In this document: in pieces, positions 23,424 through 30,543 of the stretch
Layout: each line of letters starts with the position of its first letter
Position numbering within the stretch: position 1 is the first letter of the stretch
Assembly (NCBI GenBank): GCA_958366985.1
Contig: CATXDC010000001.1
Span: 1-64,000 of the forward strand
From: an uncultured Oscillospiraceae bacterium
Lineage (GTDB): Bacteria; Bacillota; Clostridia; Oscillospirales; Acutalibacteraceae
Length of the DNA: 64,000 bases
Reading direction: 5' to 3'
The notes under the pieces: generated by a model
What the model saw: only the letters and a program-made list of their open reading frames with translations
Databases searched by the model: none
Told to the model about the DNA's origin: nothing
Made by a program: the position numbers and the translations under genes

Positions 23424-24935
23424 ATGAAAAGTGAAGTGATTATCTGGCTGACAATTGCGGTATACATAATCGCTATGGTTGCTGTAGCCGTAATTTCGGG
23501 CAGAAAAGTAAAAAATCTTGCCGACATAACTGTCGGAGGACGCAGCGCCGGAGCATGGCTTTCAGCTCTTTCCTACGGTACAGCATATTTTTCAGCTGTA
23601 ATGTTTGTAGGATATGCCGGCGGCACAGGCCTCAATTACGGACTGTGGGGTGTTCTGGCAGGTATAGGCAACGCAGTTTTCGGTTCGTGGCTTGCATGGC
23701 GTGTACTTGCAAGAAGAACCCGTGAAGTTTCTGCAAGACTTAATATTAAATCAATGCCTCAGCTTTTCGAAACACGATACTCCAGTAAATCAATGGCAAG
23801 CTTTGCCAGCGTTGTAATTTTCATTTTCCTCATTCCTTACTCAGCATCAGTATATAAAGGTCTTGCAAGTGTTGCTGATGTCCTTTTAGGAATAGATGAA
23901 ACAATTTGCATGATTGTGATTGCTGCTGTGGCGGTTTTACTTCTTGTTTTTGGCGGATACCTTGCTCAGGCGAGAGCTGACTTCGTTCAGGGGATCATAA
24001 TGATGTTCGGCGTTGCACTTTTAATTTTCTTTGTTATAAGATGCGATACTGTTAACGGTATAGAGGGCATTATGGAATATGCCAAAACCTCAAAAGGGCT
24101 TCCGGAGCTTTCAGGTTCAGCGTGGCTGAGTCTTATTTCTACTGTGCTTATGACCAGCTTCGGTACATGGGGACTTCCTCAGATGGTTCAGAAATATTTC
24201 GGTATCAAGGATGACAAGCAGGCGAAAAGAGGTATTGTAATTTCTACTTTCTTTGCACTTCTTGTTGCAGGCGGCGGATACTTTATAGGTTCTCTTTGCC
24301 ATATGTTCTTTACAGAGAGCACAATGCCCGCTCAGGACTACATTGTCCCCACTATGCTGAAGCTTGCAAATTTACCGACAGTTCTTTTAGGAGTTGTACT
24401 TGTTCTTCTTATTTCAGCATCGGTTTCCACTCTTTGTTCAATTACTCTTACAGCAAGCTCCACTTTCTCTGTGGATATCGTAAAAAAGAGTATCAGACCT
24501 AATATGAGCGAGAAAAAGACGACCGTACTTACAAAGTCAGCATGTGTAATTTTTGTAATCATGTCCTTTGTTGTGGCTACAACTGATACACCCATTCTCG
24601 ATATGATGAGCTACTCATGGGGTATAATTTCAGGTTCTTTCCTTGCACCATATGTAATCGCCCTTTACTGGAAAAAAGCAAATAAGCAGGGGGCCTGGGC
24701 TGGAATTATCGGCGGTTTTGTAATTGCCCTTGTACCGGCAGTTTGCAAGCTTGCGGAGCCTTTTGCAGACGTTGCGGCAGTAAAGCAAATTGCCGCTATG
24801 GGTCCTGTTTTCGCCTGTGCTGCAATGATTATATCTATTGTACTTGTATTTGGTGTAAGTAAAGTTTATAATAAAATCAGCGCAAACGAGAATGTTAATG
24901 AAAAATTTTATACTTTTGCCGTAGAAGCAAAATAA
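23424..24935 (+). CDS. Sodium:solute symporter (SSF family)
   Basis: A 503-residue membrane protein with about thirteen helices and the SSF fold. Visible family features are the Gly-Gly-Arg-Ser-X4-Trp-Leu-Ser-Ala segment after helix 1 and the Gly-Thr-Trp-Gly-Leu-Pro-Gln-Met region near residue 250, as in PutP/PanF. SSF proteins import organic solutes with Na+. It is followed at once by two aryl-CoA ligases and IorAB, so an aryl carboxylate is a reasonable but unproven substrate. The ribosome site AAGGGAG is ten bases upstream. Confidence 0.88.
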   Translation: MKSEVIIWLTIAVYIIAMVAVAVISGRKVKNLADITVGGRSAGAWLSALSYGTAYFSAVMFVGYAGGTGLNYGLWGVLAGIGNAVFGSWLAWRVLARRTREVSARLNIKSMPQLFETRYSSKSMASFASVVIFIFLIPYSASVYKGLASVADVLLGIDETICMIVIAAVAVLLLVFGGYLAQARADFVQGIIMMFGVALLIFFVIRCDTVNGIEGIMEYAKTSKGLPELSGSAWLSLISTVLMTSFGTWGLPQMVQKYFGIKDDKQAKRGIVISTFFALLVAGGGYFIGSLCHMFFTESTMPAQDYIVPTMLKLANLPTVLLGVVLVLLISASVSTLCSITLTASSTFSVDIVKKSIRPNMSEKKTTVLTKSACVIFVIMSFVVATTDTPILDMMSYSWGIISGSFLAPYVIALYWKKANKQGAWAGIIGGFVIALVPAVCKLAEPFADVAAVKQIAAMGPVFACAAMIISIVLVFGVSKVYNKISANENVNEKFYTFAVEAK

Positions 24936-24949
24936 AATATATAATACCG

Positions 24950-24984
24950 AAAATTGCAGCCGGATTTTATTCGGCTGTGATTTT
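24950..24984 (+). terminator. Imperfect hairpin between the symporter and the first ligase gene
   Basis: AAAATTGCAGCCG pairs with CGGCTGTGATTTT (two mismatches). It could reduce read-through from the symporter into the ligase/Ior operon. The T-run is short. Confidence 0.45.
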
Positions 24985-25007
24985 GGCGTATATAAAGGAG
25001 AAGCAAA

Positions 25008-26312
25008 ATGTTTTTTCAAAAAGAAATCGAAACAATGAACCGAAAAGAGCTTGAAGCTCTTCAGCTCGAAAGACTCAAATGGACTGTGGACTACTGTTAT
25101 AAAAATGTCCCGTTCTACACAAAGAAGCTTGATGAGGCAGGAGTGACAGCAGACAAAATCAAATCTCTGTCCGATTTAAAGTACATACCGCCTACAACAA
25201 AAACTGATTTGCGTGACAATTATCCATTCGGACTTTTTGCAAAGCCCATGCGTGAGATAGTCAGAATTCACGCTTCCTCGGGAACAACAGGCAAACCGAC
25301 AGTAGTTGGATACACAAAGCATGATTTGGACATCTGGTCTGATTGTGTTGCAAGAATAGCCATGGCTGCGGGAGCTACCGCCGATGATATAGTTCAGATT
25401 TCATTCGGATACGGTATGTTCACCGGCGCATTGGGACTTCACTACGGACTTGAAAAAATAGGTGCAACAGTTATTCCCAATTCAAGCGGAAACACTGAGA
25501 AAGCGCTTATGTTTATGAGGGACTTCAAAACCACGGCCCTTGTTGCAACACCTTCTTATGCTCTCTATATGGCTGAAACAGCAAAGGAGCTTCCTTTCCC
25601 AATGAGCGACTATCATCTTCGTCTGGGACTTCTTGGCTCTGAGGGATGCACTCCTGAAATGCGAAATGAAATAGAAAAAGCATGGGGACTTTTCTCTACT
25701 GACAACTATGGTATGAGTGAACTGATGGGCCCCGGCGTTTCCGGTGAATGTGAGGAACGTGACGGACTTCACTTTTGTGAAGACTACTTCCTTCCTGAAA
25801 TTGTAAATCCTGATACCCTTGAGCCTCTCGGTGAAGGAGAGGATGGAGAGCTTCTTGTTACTACTCTTACAAAAGAGGGCATTCCGCTTCTCAGATACAG
25901 AACCAAGGATATTACAAGACTTAATTACCAGCCATGTAAATGCGGAAGAACAAGTGTCCGTATGGATAAGGTTAAGGGCAGAAGTGACGATATGCTTAAA
26001 ATCCGTGGAGTAAATGTATTCCCGTCACAGATTGAAAGCGTATTGGTGGGTACTGAGAAAATCGGACCTCACTATCAGCTTGTTGTACGCCGTGAGGGCT
26101 TTGCTGATACACTCGAAGTTAAGGTTGAGCTTATTGACGGAAGCGTGCTTGATAAGTATCAGGAAATTGAAAAGCTTCACAATCTTATTAAGCATAATTT
26201 GCAGACAGTTCTTGGTATTCAGTGCAAAGTAAGTCTCGTTGAACCTAAAAGTCTTGAAAGATTTGTAGGAAAAGCTAACAGAATCCTTGATTTACGAGGC
26301 GAAAAGAAATAA
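25008..26312 (+). CDS. Phenylacetate-CoA ligase family (PaaK), paralogue 1
   Basis: A 434-residue AMP-forming acyl-CoA ligase of the PaaK family. The ATP/phosphate loop His-Ala-Ser-Ser-Gly-Thr-Thr-Gly-Lys is at about residues 88-96. Later motifs are Tyr-Gly-Met-Ser-Glu (about 240), Tyr-Arg-Thr-Lys-Asp and Lys-Gly-Arg-Ser-Asp-Asp-Met in the hinge, then the C-terminal lid. It joins an arylacetate to CoA with ATP, or may run in reverse. It sits directly before iorAB, with a second diverged paralogue just after, so the two probably handle different aryl acids. The ribosome site AAGGAG is clear. Confidence 0.88.
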   Translation: MFFQKEIETMNRKELEALQLERLKWTVDYCYKNVPFYTKKLDEAGVTADKIKSLSDLKYIPPTTKTDLRDNYPFGLFAKPMREIVRIHASSGTTGKPTVVGYTKHDLDIWSDCVARIAMAAGATADDIVQISFGYGMFTGALGLHYGLEKIGATVIPNSSGNTEKALMFMRDFKTTALVATPSYALYMAETAKELPFPMSDYHLRLGLLGSEGCTPEMRNEIEKAWGLFSTDNYGMSELMGPGVSGECEERDGLHFCEDYFLPEIVNPDTLEPLGEGEDGELLVTTLTKEGIPLLRYRTKDITRLNYQPCKCGRTSVRMDKVKGRSDDMLKIRGVNVFPSQIESVLVGTEKIGPHYQLVVRREGFADTLEVKVELIDGSVLDKYQEIEKLHNLIKHNLQTVLGIQCKVSLVEPKSLERFVGKANRILDLRGEKK

Positions 26313-26330
26313 AATATACTTTGTTGGATT

Positions 26331-26375
26331 TTTTTCGGAAAAAGCCGCACAGTTCCGAAAAATAAAATCGTGCGG
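26331..26375 (+). promoter_or_regulatory. Possible pseudoknot in the iorA leader
   Basis: TTTTTCGGAA (26331-26340) pairs with TTCCGAAAAA (26353-26362). Within the loop, CCGCAC (26345-26350) can pair with GTGCGG (26370-26375), just before the iorA ribosome site. This is the geometry of an H-type pseudoknot and could control iorA translation. Confidence 0.4.
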
Positions 26376-26393
26376 AGAAATGGTGGATATGTA

Positions 26394-28133
26394 ATGAAAA
26401 AACTGATGTTGGGCAATGAAGCTGTTGCCCGTGGACTTTATGAGGGCGGATGCCGTTTGGTTTCCAGCTATCCCGGAACACCCAGTACCGAGATAACTGA
26501 GTTTGCCGCTAAGTATGATGATATTTACTGTGAGTGGGCTCCTAATGAAAAAGTTGCAGCAGAGGTTGCCTGCGGAGCTTCAATTGCAGGTGCAAGATCT
26601 TTCTGCGGAATGAAGCACGTCGGACTTAATGTTGCCGCTGATCCTTTATATACTGCTTCATACACCGGTGTTAACGGCGGATTTATGCTCGCTGTTGCAG
26701 ATGACCCCGGAATGCATTCTTCTCAGAACGAGCAGGATTCCCGTCATCACGCTATGGCATCAAAGACACTTATGCTGGAGCCTTCCGATTCTCAGGAATG
26801 CCTTGATTATACAAAGCTCGCTTATGAGCTTTCAGAAAAGTTTGATACTCCTGTTATTCTCAGACTTACAACCCGTGTTTCACATTCAAGAAGCCTTGTT
26901 GAAACAGGTGAGAGAAGCGGAGACGAGCTTAAAGAGTATGTTAAGGATCCTCAGAAATATGTTATGATGCCCGCAATGGCAAAGAAAAGACACGTTGTTG
27001 TTGAGGAAAGAATAAAAGCTCTCACACAGTGGGCCGAAACCTGTGAGATAAATAAAACAGAGTATTACAGCACTAAGATCGGTGTTATCACTGCTGGTAT
27101 TTCCTATCAGTATGCAAAGGAAGCACTCGGAGAAAACGCTTCATATCTTAAGCTCGGATGTGTATATCCTCTTCCTGTTGAGCTTATCAAAGAGTTTGCT
27201 TCAAAGTGTGATAAGGTATATGTTGTTGAAGAGCTTGATGATATCATAGAAACTCACTGCAAAAAGCACGGAGTAAATGTCATCGGTAAAGAAGTATTTC
27301 CTCTCTGCGGCGAATTTTCTCAGAGCATTGTCAAAAAGGCGATTCTTGGCGAAGAAAACGAGTTCTGTGAGGTTACAGATAAAGAAATTCCCGGACGTCC
27401 TCCCGTGCTTTGTGCCGGATGTCCTCACCGTGGCCTTTACTATGCACTTAAAAAGGTCAATGTTACAGTAAGCGGCGATATCGGATGCTATACTCTCGGT
27501 TCACTTGCTCCTCTTGGTATGATGGATACCTGCATCTGCATGGGTGCTTCAGTTTCTGCACTTCATGGTCATAACAAGGTTCGTGAAGATTCCGCTAAAA
27601 AGTCAGTTGCAGTTATCGGTGATTCTACATTTATCCATTCCGGTATCACAGGTCTTATAGATATTGCTTATAACATGGGCAATTCAACTGTAATTGTACT
27701 TGATAACAGTATTACAGGTATGACAGGTCATCAGCAGAACCCCACAACAGGTTATACAATTAAAGGTGATCCCACAAGCGCTGTAAGTCTTGAGGCTCTC
27801 TGCAAGGCTGTCGGAATTAACCGTGTAAGAGTTGTAGATCCATATAACCTTAAAGAGTGTGAGGATGCGGTAAGAGAAGAAATCGCTACCGACGAACCCT
27901 CAGTTATCATTTCACGCAGACCTTGTGCACTTCTTAAATATGTTAAGCACAATCCGCCTCTTAAAGTTGATGCAGACAAGTGCAGAGGCTGCAAAATGTG
28001 CATGAAGATAGGATGTCCCGCAATAAGCATGAAGAACGGCAAAGCAGTTATCGACTTTACACAGTGTGTCGGCTGCAATGTATGTACTCAGCTTTGCAAA
28101 TTTGATGCAATTACAGGTAAGGAGGCTGAATAA
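26394..28133 (+). CDS. iorA: Indolepyruvate:ferredoxin oxidoreductase, alpha subunit
   Basis: A 579-residue thiamine-diphosphate enzyme subunit. The N-terminal pyrimidine domain carries Ser-Tyr-Pro-Gly-Thr-Pro-Ser-Thr-Glu. The TPP/Mg domain is near residues 350-430, with Gly-Asp-Ser-Thr-Phe and a later Asn. The C-terminal ferredoxin domain begins near residue 530 (Cys-Arg-Gly-Cys-Lys-Met-Cys) and ends with Cys-Val-Gly-Cys-Asn-Val-Cys. With IorB it converts arylpyruvates to arylacetyl-CoA, CO2 and reduced ferredoxin, or the reverse. I use ATG 26394; a GTG at 26370 is in frame but lies within a leader structure. Confidence 0.92.
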   Translation: MKKLMLGNEAVARGLYEGGCRLVSSYPGTPSTEITEFAAKYDDIYCEWAPNEKVAAEVACGASIAGARSFCGMKHVGLNVAADPLYTASYTGVNGGFMLAVADDPGMHSSQNEQDSRHHAMASKTLMLEPSDSQECLDYTKLAYELSEKFDTPVILRLTTRVSHSRSLVETGERSGDELKEYVKDPQKYVMMPAMAKKRHVVVEERIKALTQWAETCEINKTEYYSTKIGVITAGISYQYAKEALGENASYLKLGCVYPLPVELIKEFASKCDKVYVVEELDDIIETHCKKHGVNVIGKEVFPLCGEFSQSIVKKAILGEENEFCEVTDKEIPGRPPVLCAGCPHRGLYYALKKVNVTVSGDIGCYTLGSLAPLGMMDTCICMGASVSALHGHNKVREDSAKKSVAVIGDSTFIHSGITGLIDIAYNMGNSTVIVLDNSITGMTGHQQNPTTGYTIKGDPTSAVSLEALCKAVGINRVRVVDPYNLKECEDAVREEIATDEPSVIISRRPCALLKYVKHNPPLKVDADKCRGCKMCMKIGCPAISMKNGKAVIDFTQCVGCNVCTQLCKFDAITGKEAE

Positions 28134-28134
28134 T

Positions 28135-28707
28135 ATGAGCGTAAGAAGCATAATGATTGTTGGTGTCGGAGGACAGGGTACTCTCCTTACGAGCCGTCTT
28201 TTGGGTAACGCTCTCCTTGCCGGAGGATATGACGTTAAGGTTTCCGAGGTTCACGGAATGAGCCAGCGTGGCGGTTCTGTTGTAACCTATGTTAAATATG
28301 GCGATAAGGTTAATTCTCCCATTGTTGAAAAAGGTGAAGCAGACCTTATACTCGCTTTTGAACAGCTTGAAGCTGCAAGATGGCTGCCTTATCTTAAAAA
28401 GGGCGGAAAGATTATTGTAAACACACAGAAAATGGATCCTATGCCCGTTGTTACAGGTATGACTACATATCCTGAAAACATTCTTGATTCAGTTAAAGCT
28501 TTAGGTGCTGATATCACTGCTGTTGACGCTTTGAGTATGGCAGTTGAGGCAGGTTCTCCAAAGGCTGTCAACGTTGTTCTTGTAGGAGTTATGGCAAAGC
28601 ATGTTGATTTTCCTGTTTTAGTCTGGCATAATGCTATTAAGGAAACAGTTCCTGAAAAGTTCCTTGATCTTAACATGAAAGCATTTGAGCTTGGTTATAA
28701 CTCATAA
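28135..28707 (+). CDS. iorB: Indolepyruvate:ferredoxin oxidoreductase, beta subunit
   Basis: A 190-residue gamma-domain subunit of the 2-oxoacid:ferredoxin oxidoreductase superfamily, with the N-terminal motif Gly-Val-Gly-Gly-Gln-Gly and Ser-Gln-Arg-Gly-Gly near residue 43. It forms the CoA-binding partner of IorA. The start is two bases after the iorA stop, with AGGAGG upstream, showing coupled expression. Confidence 0.92.
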   Translation: MSVRSIMIVGVGGQGTLLTSRLLGNALLAGGYDVKVSEVHGMSQRGGSVVTYVKYGDKVNSPIVEKGEADLILAFEQLEAARWLPYLKKGGKIIVNTQKMDPMPVVTGMTTYPENILDSVKALGADITAVDALSMAVEAGSPKAVNVVLVGVMAKHVDFPVLVWHNAIKETVPEKFLDLNMKAFELGYNS

Positions 28708-28727
28708 ACTAAAGGGGTAATTAATCT

Positions 28728-30029
28728 ATGGCAAAATATTTTAACGAAGAAATTGAAACCGCCTCACGGGAATATCTTCATGCAGTTCAGTCCGCAAGAC
28801 TTATTAAAATGGTACATAACTGCTATAATAATGTTCCGTTTTACAAGAAAAAATTCGATGAAATCGGACTGCTTCCCGGAGACATTAAAAGTATCGATGA
28901 CATCACAAAGCTTCCATTCACTATAAAGCAGGATTTGCGTGATAACTATCCTTTCGGACTTTTTGCAGTAACTAAGGACAAGCTTGTAAGAATTCACGCT
29001 TCCTCAGGAACAACGGGAAAGCAGACAGTTGTCGGTTATACTGAAAATGATATTCAGATTTGGGCTGAATGTGCAGCGAGAGCTCTTGCCGCAGCAGGTG
29101 CCGAAAAGCATGACTCTGTTCATGTTTCTTACGGCTATGGTCTTTTCACCGGCGGTCTTGGACTTCATTACGGTGCAGAAAAGCTTGGAGCTACTGCTAT
29201 TCCTGTTTCATCAGGAAATACAAAGAGACAGATTCAGATTTTACAGGATTTTGAGTCTGATTTCCTTTGCTGTACTCCGTCATACGCCATGTATATCGGT
29301 GAAACAATAAAGGAAATGGGCATTGATCCCACTACATTAAAGCTCAGAGGCGGAATTTTCGGAGCTGAAGCATGGTCTGAAAATATGCGCCGTGAAATTG
29401 AAAAATCTCTTGCTATTAAGGCATATGATATTTACGGACTTTCAGAAATTGCAGGTCCGGGTGTTGCATATGAGTGCAGTGAGCAGTCTGGTATGCATAT
29501 CTGTGAGGACTACTTCTATCCTGAGGTGCTCAATCCCGAAACTCTTGAGCCTGTTCCGGATGGTACATACGGCGAACTTGTATTTACATGTATCGGTAAG
29601 GAAGCGCTTCCGCTTGTAAGATATCGTACACGTGACATCTGTGCTATTACTCATGAAAAATGTTCATGCGGTAGAACTCTTGTAAAGATGACCAAGCCTC
29701 ACGGAAGAAGTGACGATATGCTTATTATTCGTGGAGTTAACGTCTTCCCGTCACAGGTTGAGCATGTTATCCTTTCTCTTGGCATGGAGCCTAATTATCA
29801 GATTGTTGTAAGCAGAGAAAATAACCGTGATGTTATGGAAGTAAAGATTGAGATGTCCAATGAGATGTTCTCCGACTCTGTTAAGGATATTGAAAATACT
29901 GAGCGTAAAATCATGGATGCTATGCATACAACCCTTGGAATTACGGCAGTTGTGCGCCTTGTCGAGCCCCATTCACTTCCCCGTTCAGAGGGTAAGGCAG
30001 TGCGTGTAGTTGATAAAAGAGTTTACTGA
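28728..30029 (+). CDS. Phenylacetate-CoA ligase family (PaaK), paralogue 2
   Basis: A 433-residue PaaK-family ligase, clearly related to but diverged from the copy before iorA. His-Ala-Ser-Ser-Gly-Thr-Thr-Gly-Lys is at about residues 90-98, Tyr-Gly-Leu-Ser-Glu near 240, and Gly-Arg-Ser-Asp-Asp-Met before the lid domain. Both copies keep all the motifs I can check, so both should be active. Different substrate ranges, for example phenylacetate versus indoleacetate or hydroxyphenylacetate, would explain the pair. Confidence 0.88.
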   Translation: MAKYFNEEIETASREYLHAVQSARLIKMVHNCYNNVPFYKKKFDEIGLLPGDIKSIDDITKLPFTIKQDLRDNYPFGLFAVTKDKLVRIHASSGTTGKQTVVGYTENDIQIWAECAARALAAAGAEKHDSVHVSYGYGLFTGGLGLHYGAEKLGATAIPVSSGNTKRQIQILQDFESDFLCCTPSYAMYIGETIKEMGIDPTTLKLRGGIFGAEAWSENMRREIEKSLAIKAYDIYGLSEIAGPGVAYECSEQSGMHICEDYFYPEVLNPETLEPVPDGTYGELVFTCIGKEALPLVRYRTRDICAITHEKCSCGRTLVKMTKPHGRSDDMLIIRGVNVFPSQVEHVILSLGMEPNYQIVVSRENNRDVMEVKIEMSNEMFSDSVKDIENTERKIMDAMHTTLGITAVVRLVEPHSLPRSEGKAVRVVDKRVY

Positions 30030-30047
30030 TAAAGGGAGGAACAGATT

Positions 30048-30473
30048 ATGTCAATTAAACAGATTTCAATTTTCGTTGAGAACAAACCCGGACGTCTTGC
30101 GGAGATCACCTCATTGCTTGCGGATAATGAAATTGATATTCGTGCGCTTTCAATTGCTGATACCACAGATTACGGTATTCTCCGTCTCATTGTAAGCGAT
30201 CCTGAGAAGGCTGAGAAAATTCTTAAAGATGACGGACTTACTGTTTCAATTACAAAGGTTCTGGGAATAGGCATACCTGATGTTCCCGGTGGATTTTCAA
30301 AGGCAATCAACACCCTTTCAAAAGAGGGTATAAGCGTTGAATATGCATATGCGTTCATTACTCCTGAGGTTGGCACGGCATATGTTATTATCCGTGTTCC
30401 CGATAATGAAAAGGCAATTGAAATCCTTACAAAAGCTAATATAAAAATTTTTGAGCAGTCTGAAATTTTCTGA
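30048..30473 (+). CDS. Double-ACT-domain protein
   Basis: A 141-residue protein made of two ACT modules: residues 1-70, starting Gln-Ile-Ser-Ile-Phe-Val-Glu-Asn-Lys-Pro-Gly-Arg, and 71-141. It has no catalytic domain. ACT domains usually bind amino acids. As last gene of the IorAB/PaaK cluster it is a good candidate sensor of aromatic amino acids or aryl acids acting on the ligases. Similar stand-alone ACT proteins are often found beside PaaK genes. Confidence 0.85.
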   Translation: MSIKQISIFVENKPGRLAEITSLLADNEIDIRALSIADTTDYGILRLIVSDPEKAEKILKDDGLTVSITKVLGIGIPDVPGGFSKAINTLSKEGISVEYAYAFITPEVGTAYVIIRVPDNEKAIEILTKANIKIFEQSEIF

Positions 30474-30483
30474 TTGAATTTCA

Positions 30484-30520
30484 AAAAGGTGCAGTTATAA
30501 TTAATTGCACCTTTTCTTTT
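30484..30520 (+). terminator. Terminator of the IorAB/PaaK cluster
   Basis: AAAAGGTGCA (30484-30493) pairs with TGCACCTTTT (30506-30515), loop of twelve, followed by CTTTT, starting eleven bases after the ACT gene. Confidence 0.75.
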
Positions 30521-30543
30521 ACTATCATTTTATGGAGGATGTT

